The notes under the pieces were generated by a model. That model was not told the origin of the DNA and did not search any database. It saw only the letters and a list, made by a program, of their open reading frames with translations. This document shows, in pieces, positions 22,585-31,386 of a stretch of 64,000 bases of DNA. The position numbers and the translations under genes were made by a program. The stretch's first letter is position 1. Every line of letters begins with the position of its first letter. Origin of the DNA: an uncultured Chlamydia sp. GTDB taxonomy: Bacteria; Chlamydiota; Chlamydiia; Chlamydiales; Simkaniaceae. Location: assembly GCA_946127115.1 (NCBI GenBank), contig CAMGYI010000002.1, forward strand, positions 62,001 to 126,000, written 5' to 3'.

Positions 22585-23670
22585 CTATTTTTGGAAACGG
22601 TCAAGAATATAAAGAGTATCCGCTTTGAGAATAATTGGTTTCCCAGCTTTAAAAATCTTTCCGCGTCCTCTTCTTCCTGTGCGCAGTCGAAACGAATCGA
22701 TGGAAGATTGGAAGGTAAAGGTGATATCCTGATCCTTTTTAGGATGAAGAACTAGGCGGCGGATCAATTTTTTAGACCATTCCAAATCAGCAATCAAAGT
22801 GTCATTTAGCTGGATATGGATAAAGCGCCCCGCGTGGAGTTCTTTGGGAAGACAAGGAAGGATTGCGATCCCCTTTTCCCATTTCTGAACAAGGAGACTT
22901 CGGATCAAACGAGCCCCTTCCCCAAGAAGAACAAGTGGGGATGCTTCTTTTGGAATCACATCCTCTTCTTCCTGATATCCAAGATGGTCCACGTCGTTAA
23001 GGCTTGGGGAAAGAATCCCTTCAAACCCAGCTTTAAAAAGATCTATAAAAGAGGTCCCAATTTTATCATTCTCCTTTGCTTCAATCTGCCTTTGGCAAAA
23101 TGCAAGGAGGCGCGATGTGCCTGTTTCTAAAATCGGATGACTCGGCACATGCTTTCCGAGCTCGAACCAAATGGGAAGAATTTCTTGAACGCTTTGTCTC
23201 CTTTTGACAAGTGGCCAATCTTGCTTCTTAGAACACCCAAAATACATCTTCTCTCCACATACTTTTGGAAATGCCAAAAGAGTTGTTGGAATAATCAGCT
23301 CTTCTTTGAGCTTTAGAATTTTTGTTTCCCCATCAAAAGTAAACGAAACCCCTTCCTCAGTCCCCCTTTCAAAAAAGAGGGTGATTTCATGAGAAGAGGC
23401 TACAAGGCGGTAAGAAAAATACCCCTGAGGTCCCTCCCCGAATACGCGGATCCAATATCTCTCTAAATCTTGCATTATAGTAAAGCGCGTCAGAGGTCCT
23501 TTTATATGAGGGATCACAAAAAGACTCTGCTTTCCACCGGTGGACAGAAGACTTTCTAACTTAATCTTTGCTGGAAATATTGTCGCTTTCCAAGAGCTTC
23601 TAGGAATGAGGAGAGGGGTTCCAGCCTCATGCGAAAAGGGTTTGTATTTTTCTGTCAGCTTTATTTTCAC
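22585..23670 (-). CDS. Uncharacterised protein, possible distant carbohydrate-active family link
   Basis: I do not recognise the family. The 361 residues have no signal peptide and no TM segment. The C-terminal third (ILPCLPKELHAGRFIHIQL, then LIADLEWSKKLIRRLVLHP) recalls the beta-domain that closes some glycoside hydrolases such as GH95, where a 'lp.lP..w..G' segment is followed by 'v.lew..g.l'. That similarity is weak. The start is a GTG inside the end of mtaB (44-bp overlap); no later in-frame start suits, so the genes are probably translationally coupled. Confidence 0.7.
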   Translation of the reverse strand: MKIKLTEKYKPFSHEAGTPLLIPRSSWKATIFPAKIKLESLLSTGGKQSLFVIPHIKGPLTRFTIMQDLERYWIRVFGEGPQGYFSYRLVASSHEITLFFERGTEEGVSFTFDGETKILKLKEELIIPTTLLAFPKVCGEKMYFGCSKKQDWPLVKRRQSVQEILPIWFELGKHVPSHPILETGTSRLLAFCQRQIEAKENDKIGTSFIDLFKAGFEGILSPSLNDVDHLGYQEEEDVIPKEASPLVLLGEGARLIRSLLVQKWEKGIAILPCLPKELHAGRFIHIQLNDTLIADLEWSKKLIRRLVLHPKKDQDITFTFQSSIDSFRLRTGRRGRGKIFKAGKPIILKADTLYILDRFQK

Positions 23671-24892
23671 CGATGAAACCTTCAGGGTTGTTGCTTACGA
23701 TTTTTACTTTGACTAATGTATTAGGTCGAAGGTTTTTTTTTGGAACAAATACAGGAAGAAAATTTTCTGTATGCCCCATTAAATAGCCTGGACATTCTTC
23801 ATTTTCTAGCAGAACTGAAAATTCTTGGCCCAGCAAATCCTCGCGAAGAGAAAAAGCATTTTGATTTGCAACTTCTAAGAGTCTTGCTTTTCTTTCTGCA
23901 ATCATGCCCTGAGAAACCTTATTAAGCATCCGTGAAGCCCTTGTCTTGGGACGGTCGCTGTAGGGGAACATATGAACCTTTGCAAAGCGGATCTCCCGCA
24001 TTAGCTGCAGTGTCTCCTCAAACTCCTCTTCGCTCTCACCAGGGAAGCCTACAATAATGTCGGTTGTAAAGGTGAATAGAGGATTCGCTTTTTGGAGCCT
24101 AGTTGTTGCATCCAAAAAATCCTGTCTGATATACTTGCGGCGCATCCGTTTCAAAATCGTATTCGATCCTGATTGAAGGACAATATGCATGGAAGGGCAC
24201 GTTTTTTCTCCATTAATCACTGCATCAAGAAGATCATTATCTACTTCATCAGGATCAATGGATGAAATGCGAATCCGTTCCAGCCCTTCAACTTTGTCGA
24301 CTTGGCGTACCAAATCGCCCAGCTTTTCAGGACCAAAATCCCCAATATTAATTCCAGTCAAGACCACCTCCTTATACCCATTTTCAACAAGAGAATCGAT
24401 CTCTCGGAGGATATCAAGCATCTTTTTGGAGCGGGAGCGACCCCGAACAAACGGAATCACGCAATAGCTACAGTATGAATTACATCCATCTTGAATTTTT
24501 ACAAAAGCACGAGTATGCGCTTCAAACCGCTCAATACGAAACTCTGGCCATTCCATTTCAGGGAAAACCGCTGGAAGAAGCTCTTCTTTCTTTCTATTGG
24601 GAATCACATCTGTCACTTCTGGAAGCGCCTCAAGCTCCTCTCCTAATCGCTCTGCCAAACACCCCGTAACCACTAGCTTCGAGGGATTATGGTCGCGAGC
24701 AAGCTTCCGAATTTGGTAGAGTGAGCGCTTATCCGCAGACTGGGTCACCGTGCATGTATTCACAATACATAGATCAGCCTTATCCCCGACACCAGCTTCT
24801 TGATACCCTTGTTTCTTGAGTTGGTTCAAAAGAGCTTGCGACTCATATTGATTAGTTCTACACCCTAAAGTGACAATTTTATATTTCTTCAT
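23627..24892 (-). CDS. mtaB: tRNA t6A37 methylthiotransferase, MtaB type
   Basis: Radical-SAM methylthiotransferase that converts t6A37 to ms2t6A in ANN-reading tRNAs. The MtaB-type N-terminus is TLGCRTNQYESQAL with VNTCTVTQSADKRS; the SAM cluster motif is CNSYCSYC in DGCNSYCSYCVIPFVRG. A C-terminal TRAM-like segment is present. MtaB-type CRTNQ at the first cysteine separates it from MiaB (CQMNE, at 14.8 kb). It is divergent from marC with about 87 bp between starts and overlaps the downstream unknown gene. Confidence 0.93.
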   Translation of the reverse strand: MKKYKIVTLGCRTNQYESQALLNQLKKQGYQEAGVGDKADLCIVNTCTVTQSADKRSLYQIRKLARDHNPSKLVVTGCLAERLGEELEALPEVTDVIPNRKKEELLPAVFPEMEWPEFRIERFEAHTRAFVKIQDGCNSYCSYCVIPFVRGRSRSKKMLDILREIDSLVENGYKEVVLTGINIGDFGPEKLGDLVRQVDKVEGLERIRISSIDPDEVDNDLLDAVINGEKTCPSMHIVLQSGSNTILKRMRRKYIRQDFLDATTRLQKANPLFTFTTDIIVGFPGESEEEFEETLQLMREIRFAKVHMFPYSDRPKTRASRMLNKVSQGMIAERKARLLEVANQNAFSLREDLLGQEFSVLLENEECPGYLMGHTENFLPVFVPKKNLRPNTLVKVKIVSNNPEGFIGENKADRKIQTLFA

Positions 24893-24979
24893 GGGGGATA
24901 TTATGCCAATTTTCTCTGGAAATTCCTACAAAAAAATTCACGAAGTGTCTATAATGAGTTGGTTCAAAGGAGAGTTTTT

Positions 24980-25576
24980 ATGACTCAAAGTCCAATTTCA
25001 ATGGCAGTCGCATTATTTTTTGTCATTAACGTCCTAGGAAATATTCCCCTATATCTTTCTCTACTTGGCCGATATTCTGCCTCTAAGCAACGCCTTATTC
25101 TCATTAGAGAATTTGGGTTTGCCCTCATTATTCTTCTCCTTTTCAATTATTTTGGAAGTGGTATTTTCAACGTTCTTGGGATCAATGAACATATCCTTGG
25201 AATGGCTGGAGGAATTCTCCTCCTCCTCATCTCAATCACCATGATCTTTCCTTCAGAAAGCAAGGAAAAAGGACCTCAACACGAACCCCTGATCGTTCCC
25301 CTTGCCACTCCCGTTATCGCAGGCCCCGGTTCTATCACCGCTGTGATGCTCTATTCATCACGAGTAGAAAATCCTCTCCTCATGACAGGAATTATTTGCG
25401 GCGCAATGATTGTCTCCTGCGTAATTGCACTTCTTTCCTCATTTTTCAAATATGGTCTTGGTGAAAAAGGGCTCGTTGCATTTGAGCGCCTTGGCGGAAT
25501 GATTGTCGCTCTCATCGCAGTACAAATGTTTGCCACTGGTGCCATTGAGCTTGTAAAAACCAGTTTCTCCCTATAA
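24980..25576 (+). CDS. MarC-family integral membrane protein
   Basis: Inner-membrane protein of the MarC/YhgN family, whose function is not established. About six TM helices are visible, with the family motifs FFVINVLGNIPLYLSL at the start and PLATPVIAGPGSITAVML in the middle. I take the start at the ATG at 24980, because AAAGGAGAG at 24966-24974 is well placed ahead of it; a TTG upstream would place the ribosome-binding site inside the coding region. That gives 198 aa, a normal length. Chlamydia carries a homologue. Confidence 0.9.
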   Translation: MTQSPISMAVALFFVINVLGNIPLYLSLLGRYSASKQRLILIREFGFALIILLLFNYFGSGIFNVLGINEHILGMAGGILLLLISITMIFPSESKEKGPQHEPLIVPLATPVIAGPGSITAVMLYSSRVENPLLMTGIICGAMIVSCVIALLSSFFKYGLGEKGLVAFERLGGMIVALIAVQMFATGAIELVKTSFSL

Positions 25577-25772
25577 ACTAGAGAAATGCAGATTCCTGAT
25601 TTAACAATCTTGTTATAAATGTTTTATGATTTTGCCAATCATCCCTTTGGACTGCTCAGCAAAGAAATTACCTGAGCTCCAGGCTAAACCCAGCATACCC
25701 TTCTGAAACCGACCAGTCTAAAACACAATACGTCCAAGGTTTGCAGAAGACATAATAAATGTTAAAAAAACT

Positions 25773-27281
25773 CTAATCTCTTTCAGCGTAGAGGACATAA
25801 GCGTCTCGCATCGCATTAAGAGCTACCACGGTTGAAACTGGCTCCGATCTGGAATCATCATTTAGATACCACTGTTTTCCAATTTTCTGATATTCGACAT
25901 AATGACCATAACGTTTGGATACACCCCGATGAACAATAAAACCCTTTACTGTATGAAGCCCCTCCTCTGCTAGTTGAATCTGACCATTCGGAACAAAAAT
26001 TTTCTTTGAAATTTTATTGTCATGATTATCAAATCGTTTTAAAACAATTGTAATTTCTCTTCCAGCTGTGAAAACACCCTGTCTTTCCACCTGTTTTCCA
26101 GTAATCGTTGGAGATAATTTAAACAAATCACCCCTACTCTCTGATAGATCGCAAGTAATCGCGTCTTTCAAACTTGCTCCAGAAGGAACCCGATCTAAAC
26201 TAACAGCGAGTGAGGATATCGGCTCCCTTCTAAAGTTTTTCCTAATTCGCACTGTAACCTGATCAGCAGAAAAGGTTGGTGTGTCTGGTATCTCTCCTAG
26301 CACCTGCACATTACTCATACCACGGAAAGCCTCTTTCATCTTATCCGGAGAAACAGGAACCTCATAGATAGCCGTGCTTTGTATAAAGCTTGTCAGAGGA
26401 AGATGATTGAATAGCGCTGAAGTCAACACCTCATCAGCATCCTGCTGTCCTTGAGATGGGATATTGAACTGTGTTAGACACCGCACTCTTACTTTTTGCA
26501 TATCAGCTGGTGTTAATGAAATTTCTGAATCATACCTGCGGTCAAATTCTCGCAAAGCATCAAAACGCCTGTCCCGCTTAAATGAGTGTGAATTGAAAAT
26601 TGCGCCATAAAGTCGAGGATTACTTTTAACCAGTTGGTAGGCTGAAATCACAAAACAATTATCTGAATAGTTTGGAATCCCCTTAAGTCCTGTAGGTTCC
26701 ACACCTCCCGAGCGACGTATGGGTTGGCCTAGAAGAGACGTTTTTACTGATAGAAAATGTGGATGGATAGTAGGCACTTTTAAGTCGGGACGTGCTGCTA
26801 ATGCTCCATCCATATGTCTGGTTGTTGTTTTTGGAGATGCCACTTTGGATACAGCTAGGGTTTGCCCACCTGTTGTTGTTTTTGGAGGTGCCACTTTGGA
26901 TACAGCTAGGGTTTGCCCATCGAGAATGTGTGTACCCGTGTTAATTATGACTCCTATAAGAAGGTTTTGATCAAATGTACTCCCTCTTCCAAAGGTAAAA
27001 TTCAATTGATTAATATTTTTGCAAAAAGTTTTTAAATCTGTTTCAGAGACTTTCAAACAGTTTAAATCTATACCTTGAAAAGCTGTAGTGATGGACTTAG
27101 CCACTTCATTCTTGTCGTAGCTTACTCCCTTTATCCATGCCCACAGACGATCCAGGAAAAAACAGCACGATCGCATTTTGACACCATTTTTCAAGCCAAT
27201 ATCGCTTGTAAATAGGACGCCGCTTTTTGCGTGGGTATTTATATGTTCAATGATATTTGAGCATCGGATTGCATCGCCCAT
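25773..27281 (-). CDS. Ubiquitin-specific protease (USP, peptidase C19) effector candidate
   Basis: Eukaryotic-type deubiquitinase fold. The catalytic domain spans about 197-502: Cys box GL-x4-N-x5-CF with catalytic Cys209 in NYSDNCF, QQDADE (279-284, the QQDAHE box), the LKRF strand (ITIVLKRFDNHD), the His box YGHYVEY with His460, and WYLNDDS with Asp475/476 as third residue. It ends AYVLYAERD, the usual USP closing strand. All three catalytic positions are present. The first 190 residues are not recognised, carry no signal peptide and include a duplicated 17-residue unit. Bacteria have no ubiquitin of this type, so the substrate is most likely a host conjugate and export by type III secretion is expected (inference). 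The upstream region is very AT-rich with short tandem repeats. Confidence 0.9.
   Translation of the reverse strand: MGDAIRCSNIIEHINTHAKSGVLFTSDIGLKNGVKMRSCCFFLDRLWAWIKGVSYDKNEVAKSITTAFQGIDLNCLKVSETDLKTFCKNINQLNFTFGRGSTFDQNLLIGVIINTGTHILDGQTLAVSKVAPPKTTTGGQTLAVSKVASPKTTTRHMDGALAARPDLKVPTIHPHFLSVKTSLLGQPIRRSGGVEPTGLKGIPNYSDNCFVISAYQLVKSNPRLYGAIFNSHSFKRDRRFDALREFDRRYDSEISLTPADMQKVRVRCLTQFNIPSQGQQDADEVLTSALFNHLPLTSFIQSTAIYEVPVSPDKMKEAFRGMSNVQVLGEIPDTPTFSADQVTVRIRKNFRREPISSLAVSLDRVPSGASLKDAITCDLSESRGDLFKLSPTITGKQVERQGVFTAGREITIVLKRFDNHDNKISKKIFVPNGQIQLAEEGLHTVKGFIVHRGVSKRYGHYVEYQKIGKQWYLNDDSRSEPVSTVVALNAMRDAYVLYAERD
26821..26922. repeat. 51-bp in-frame tandem duplication in the ubiquitin protease gene
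   Basis: Units 26821-26871 and 26872-26922 are nearly identical. Each encodes 17 residues around GQTLAVSKVA-P-PKTTT. The unit is a multiple of three, so the frame is kept. It lies in the unrecognised region before the catalytic domain and probably forms a flexible Pro/Thr/Lys linker. Confidence 0.95.
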
Positions 27282-27300
27282 CTTTATAACTCTTTATATA

Positions 27301-27335
27301 ATTATAGTAATTATAGTAATTATAGTAATTATAAC
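27301..27335. repeat. 9-bp tandem repeats upstream of the ubiquitin protease gene
   Basis: The unit ATTATAGTA occurs three times and then a partial fourth copy, starting 20 bp upstream of the ATG of the protease gene (minus strand). The surrounding 130 bp are almost pure A/T. Position and period would allow copy number to alter promoter spacing, but no promoter was identified. Confidence 0.85.
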
Positions 27336-27565
27336 ATAAATATCATTTTATTTACATGGTTATTAATTTTATATAAATCTCTTTATATTAATTACTTAAT
27401 TACTTAATTAAGTTAATATCGCATTGAATACTATGGACGAATCTGGGATTTATTATACCCTGCCCAAGCTTAGAATACTCCTTTATTTTTTAAAATAGGT
27501 ATAATTAATATTCTATTAGATAAATTTTATTACTAATAGTCAAGCTATTTAATATAAATAACTTA

Positions 27566-27606
27566 ATTTATCAAATCAAGAGGCGTAGCCGTTTGATTTG
27601 ATAAAT
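27566..27606 (-). terminator. Intrinsic terminator overlapping the radC stop
   Basis: ATTTATCAAATCAA (27566-27579) and TTGATTTGATAAAT (27593-27606) form a perfect 14-bp stem with a 13-nt loop. The left arm on the minus strand covers the last radC codons, and the stem is followed by TAAGTTATTT. It would end the FAD oxidoreductase-phnP-hflX-radC transcript before the ubiquitin protease gene. Confidence 0.75.
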
Positions 27607-28274
27607 CCCTCCTTCCAGAAGGAGGGATAACTGAAGCTACCGATGATAAGATGGTCATCAAGGGGAATGCCAAGAAGGCGGCCTGAGGTGATGAGAAGCT
27701 TAGTAAGCTCAATATCGGCCAAAGACGGGGTAGGATCACCACTAGGGTGATTGTGAGCAAGAGCAAGGCTTGCAGCGCGGTGGTGAAGGGCGCGGTAAAA
27801 AACCTCTCGGGGATGGATAATCACCTGAGTAAGAGTTCCGATACCGAAAATTTCATCATGGAAGAGGTTCCCCTGCGCATCACGGAGCATAATAGCAACG
27901 CATTCTTGTTTTTTATCGCGGAGTTTTGGACCGATATAGGCATGGAGGTCATCCGGACTATAGATGGGGTATTTGGGACGATAGGCAAGATAGGTCATCC
28001 GTTTAGCAAGAGCAAAAGTCGCTTTAAGCTGAATTGCTTTGACCATTCCAATTCCTTTAACTTCTATGAGAGATTGAACAGAGGCGTCAAAAAGACTTGA
28101 TAGAGTTCCGAAGCGAGCAAGGAGTTCTTCAGCAAGACAAATAACAGAAACACCGCGCCTGCCGCTTCCTAAGCAGATTGCGAGAAGCTCGGTGAGTGAA
28201 AGGGCATCACTTCCTTGATGAAGAAGGCGCTCACGAGGGCGTTCTTCTTTAGGAATTTGAGCAAGTACTGTCAT
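27576..28274 (-). CDS. radC: RadC-family JAB-domain protein
   Basis: Member of the RadC/JAMM family, present in most bacteria but without an established biochemical function. The N-terminal UPF0758 region (RPRERLLHQGSDALSLTELLAI) with a helix-hairpin-helix (VKGIGMVKAIQLKA) precedes the JAMM metal motif HNHPSGDP...LADIELTK. The 232 aa are standard. Its start lies 26 bp inside the 3' end of hflX, so the two are coupled. A hairpin covers its stop. Confidence 0.93.
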   Translation of the reverse strand: MTVLAQIPKEERPRERLLHQGSDALSLTELLAICLGSGRRGVSVICLAEELLARFGTLSSLFDASVQSLIEVKGIGMVKAIQLKATFALAKRMTYLAYRPKYPIYSPDDLHAYIGPKLRDKKQECVAIMLRDAQGNLFHDEIFGIGTLTQVIIHPREVFYRALHHRAASLALAHNHPSGDPTPSLADIELTKLLITSGRLLGIPLDDHLIIGSFSYPSFWKEGFIKSNGYAS

Positions 28275-29568
28275 CTTCGATATATTCTCTTACTTTATGT
28301 TCTAGGTGAGCAGGAATTTCCACTGTGATAAGCACATCGTTCCCATCATAATCTTGATGAATGACTCTCCCCTCTTGCATAAGTTCGCTTACAACAGCGT
28401 AATCTTTTTGAGGAATACGAAGACTCACGGCTTTCCTCAGATCTTTGAGAACCTCCATCATCATTTGCAGAAGCTCACCAAATCCATCTCCTGTGAGTGC
28501 TGAGATAGCAACCACACGGGGATATTTTAGTTTGTAACGAGCAATAAGCGACTTATTTTCGAGAGCATCAACCTTATTAAGAACGGTGATAATCGGCTTT
28601 TTTTCAGTACTCAGTTCTTTTAAGACTTCGTAAGTAGACTCCACATGTTCCTCCGCAAGGGGGTGGTTTACATCAATGAGGTGTAGTAAAATATCAGCAA
28701 AAACCGCTTCTTCAAGGGTGCCTTTAAAGGCAGCAACAAGGGTGTGGGGAATCTTTCGAATAAACCCAACAGTATCGATCAAGAGCACGTCTTGATGGTT
28801 TGGAAGAACAAACTTTCGAGTTGTGGTATCAAGTGTTGCAAAAAGTTTATCCTCCACAAGGACTGCAGCATCAGTAAGAGCGCGAAGAAGGGTTGACTTT
28901 CCTGTATTGGTGTAGCCAATGATAGAAAAGGTAGGAATCTCCGACCGGTTCCGTGCGCGGCGCTGCACTTCGCGCTGATGGCGTACTTCTTCAATTTCTT
29001 TTCTAAGACGGGTAATTCGCTTCCGAACAAGACGCCTGTCTAATTCAATCTGTCGTTCCCCCTCCCCCTTTAAAAATCCTCCGCCTCCAGAGGACTGCCT
29101 AGAAAGGTGAGTCCATAGTCGTTTAAGTCTTGGGAGCTGATAGTGGCTTCGGGCGAGCTCCACCTGCAGCATCGCCTCTTTTGTTTGAGCTCTTTGCGAA
29201 AAAATCTCTAAAATGAGCTCCGTCCGATCGATAACGGGCTTCTTAAAAATTCTCTCGAGATTCCGTTGTTGATTGGGAGAGATTTCATTGTCAAATATCA
29301 CCACGTCAGCATTCAGTTCTTCCGCTTTTACTCGGAGCTCTTCAACTTTTCCTTTTCCCAAAAAGAGGGCAGCGTCAATAGAACGAATTGAGCAAGTCTC
29401 TTTCCCCACAACTTCGAAACCATAGGTATAGGCAAGAGATGCGAGCTCATCAAGATGCTCCTTGCAAAGGGGAAGATCACGTGCTCGATCATAACCGCCT
29501 ACAATAAGAGCCGTTTTTAGATCGCTAATTTCATACTTAATATCTTCGTAGAGTTTGTTTTCTTTCAT
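28249..29568 (-). CDS. hflX: Ribosome-associated GTPase HflX
   Basis: GTPase that binds the 50S subunit and splits stalled ribosomes in bacteria where it has been studied. The N-terminal domain ends with GGGFLKGEGERQIELDRR and the coiled RITRLRKEIEEVRHQR. The G domain has P-loop GYTNTGKST (usual GYTNAGKST), DTVGFIRKIPH as G3, and NKVD as G4. It overlaps the PhnP-like gene by 4 bp and radC by 26 bp. The pair hflX/PhnP-like also occurs in Chlamydia. Confidence 0.95.
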   Translation of the reverse strand: MKENKLYEDIKYEISDLKTALIVGGYDRARDLPLCKEHLDELASLAYTYGFEVVGKETCSIRSIDAALFLGKGKVEELRVKAEELNADVVIFDNEISPNQQRNLERIFKKPVIDRTELILEIFSQRAQTKEAMLQVELARSHYQLPRLKRLWTHLSRQSSGGGGFLKGEGERQIELDRRLVRKRITRLRKEIEEVRHQREVQRRARNRSEIPTFSIIGYTNTGKSTLLRALTDAAVLVEDKLFATLDTTTRKFVLPNHQDVLLIDTVGFIRKIPHTLVAAFKGTLEEAVFADILLHLIDVNHPLAEEHVESTYEVLKELSTEKKPIITVLNKVDALENKSLIARYKLKYPRVVAISALTGDGFGELLQMMMEVLKDLRKAVSLRIPQKDYAVVSELMQEGRVIHQDYDGNDVLITVEIPAHLEHKVREYIEDDSTCSNS

Positions 29569-30326
29569 AAATCGATTTCAAGTCCATCATACGCAAGAAA
29601 AATTTTTTCAGGAAGTTTTTTGGAGTCTTTTTTATGTTCTATCTCGTGAGAAATATGCGTGAAATATGTTTTTTTTGCACCTGTTTTTTTTGCAAAATCG
29701 ATCCCCTCATCAATGCTTAAATGTGCAATCGATTTCTTCCATCGCCTTCCACTCAATATTAGAGTGTCCAACCCCTTTAAGGAATCAAAAATCGACTCGT
29801 CATATTCCATAATATCAGTGACATAAGCAAGATTGTTAAAACGGAATCCATTCACTTTCATCCCTATCTGGACATAAGAAAAATACTCCACACTCAATCC
29901 TTGAAACATTGTTTTTCCACTCTCCTCATCAAGAATCGAGAACTTAAGTTTTGTATCGTGAACAGAATCTTTAGGAAAAAAATAATGATACCGGACTTTT
30001 AGGTCTCTATAGGTTTCTTGAGAAAGCAGGCAGGGAACAGGTTTCTTTTGCCGAAATGTATAGACCCGAAGCTCATCAAGTCCTGCGATGTGGTCATAGT
30101 GGGAATGGGTTACGATTAGACCATCAAGGGTATCGATTCCATACTTAAGCGCTTGAGTGCGATAGTCAGGACCAATATCTACTAGAAATCGTTTCTTTCC
30201 ATCGGTCAAAAGAACTGAAGGACGGTGCCTCTTGTTTTTTTTGTCTGAAGACATGCAAATTTTGCAGGAGCATCCAATCATGGGGACCCCCGTAGACCCA
30301 CCTGATCCTAAAAAAAGAAGTTTCAA
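29565..30326 (-). CDS. PhnP-like metallo-beta-lactamase-fold hydrolase
   Basis: Metal-dependent hydrolase of the MBL superfamily, PhnP-like branch (phosphodiesterase, often cyclic phosphate). Visible features: a Cys cluster GCSCKICMSSD near the N-terminus, a phosphate-loop-like FLGSGGSTGVP, the metal motif THSHYDH, and distal FTHISHE. The 253 aa fit. No phosphonate genes are nearby, so the true substrate is unknown. It overlaps hflX (4 bp) and the FAD oxidoreductase gene (4 bp), a tight operon. Confidence 0.88.
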   Translation of the reverse strand: MKLLFLGSGGSTGVPMIGCSCKICMSSDKKNKRHRPSVLLTDGKKRFLVDIGPDYRTQALKYGIDTLDGLIVTHSHYDHIAGLDELRVYTFRQKKPVPCLLSQETYRDLKVRYHYFFPKDSVHDTKLKFSILDEESGKTMFQGLSVEYFSYVQIGMKVNGFRFNNLAYVTDIMEYDESIFDSLKGLDTLILSGRRWKKSIAHLSIDEGIDFAKKTGAKKTYFTHISHEIEHKKDSKKLPEKIFLAYDGLEIDL

Positions 30327-31303
30327 ATCAGCGCCTCTTCCATCATGGTTTTTGCTAAGAGTTTTCCTAAATAGCTATGGTAAAGGAGCCCCCTTGAACC
30401 CATTGCAGTAAGCACAAAAAGATTTTCATCCAGCTGCTGAGCAATAGGGTGGTAACCTTTGCGATTTGATACTCGAACATCCGCATAACATCCCTTAACT
30501 TTAAAAGACCCAATCGATGGAATAAACCTCTTAATCTGATTCAAAATTAAATCTGTTGCAGTTCCCAGGCATGGACCTTCAGTCGTATAGTCCCGTTCAT
30601 ACGTCGATCCCAAATAGCATCGGTCTTCTCTCTCACTCATAGCAAGATACCCTTTTCCAATAATACTTGATTCTTTCTTCCAGTACTTGGGTTTTTGACA
30701 CACAAGAACCTGCCCTTTATTAAACCTCAGGTCGAGAACCCTTCCTGCTTCAAATGCACGCACACCTCCTCCAGCAGCCAGGACCACTTGATCAAATTCC
30801 CTAAGATCAGAGAGTAAAATATTCTGCTTTACAAAGTGTGCTCCTTGCTTTTCACACACCTTCCAGAGCCCCTTTAAGTAAAGGCTTGCATGAACGGTGA
30901 TTCCAGAACAAATAAAGATACCAGAAAGATAGTGACTTCCTGGAGCGAAAGCGTGGCACTTTTCAGCGCTCCACCACTCGACATCCTCTCGCTCTTCTGC
31001 TCGCTCTTGGAAATCCTTTTCTTGCTTTTCTGTAAGCGCAAGTCTTAGGATTCCTGTTTCCTTGTAGGCTTCTAGCCCCACAAGTTTCAAAAGCTCTCGC
31101 GTTGCAGCAAGCCCTTCCTCACCTTTCCAAGAAAGACGCGCTGTTTCTCCAGGATAAGAATGGAGCAATCCCGAGGCTATACCAGAAGCACCGCCTCCCA
31201 CTCCTTTCCCATCAAAAACCGTAATGTCTCCTCCCATTTGCTGGAGGTGATAGCAAACGCCTAGACCAGAAAAGCCAGCGCCAATAACAGCAATTTTTTT
31301 CAT
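30323..31303 (-). CDS. FAD-dependent oxidoreductase, DAO family
   Basis: Flavoprotein of the D-amino-acid-oxidase/glycine-oxidase fold. The dinucleotide motif is GAGFSGLG at residues 8-15, followed by FDGKGVGGGASGIASGLLH, and a C-terminal AMGSRGLLY loop that usually contacts FAD. The GASG..SG..H block also resembles the MnmC C-terminal oxidase and D-amino acid dehydrogenases; the length (326 aa) suits a stand-alone DAO domain. It is the first gene of a four-gene overlapping operon with the PhnP-like gene, hflX and radC. Substrate not determined. Confidence 0.85.
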   Translation of the reverse strand: MKKIAVIGAGFSGLGVCYHLQQMGGDITVFDGKGVGGGASGIASGLLHSYPGETARLSWKGEEGLAATRELLKLVGLEAYKETGILRLALTEKQEKDFQERAEEREDVEWWSAEKCHAFAPGSHYLSGIFICSGITVHASLYLKGLWKVCEKQGAHFVKQNILLSDLREFDQVVLAAGGGVRAFEAGRVLDLRFNKGQVLVCQKPKYWKKESSIIGKGYLAMSEREDRCYLGSTYERDYTTEGPCLGTATDLILNQIKRFIPSIGSFKVKGCYADVRVSNRKGYHPIAQQLDENLFVLTAMGSRGLLYHSYLGKLLAKTMMEEALI

Positions 31304-31386
31304 GCAGAAAACTTTAATTCAATTAAGAAATTTATGTCATTCATCTTTTAGGGAAGTCTCCTCTGAATATAAGCGCCCTAAATTCC

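Noticed and set aside
27301-27335. Repeats considered as a CRISPR array
   Set aside because: The unit is 9 bp with no spacers and no cas genes are in the window.
30323-31303. Naming the FAD oxidoreductase as D-amino acid dehydrogenase or MnmC
   Set aside because: The visible motifs are shared by the whole DAO family; substrate residues cannot be judged by eye.
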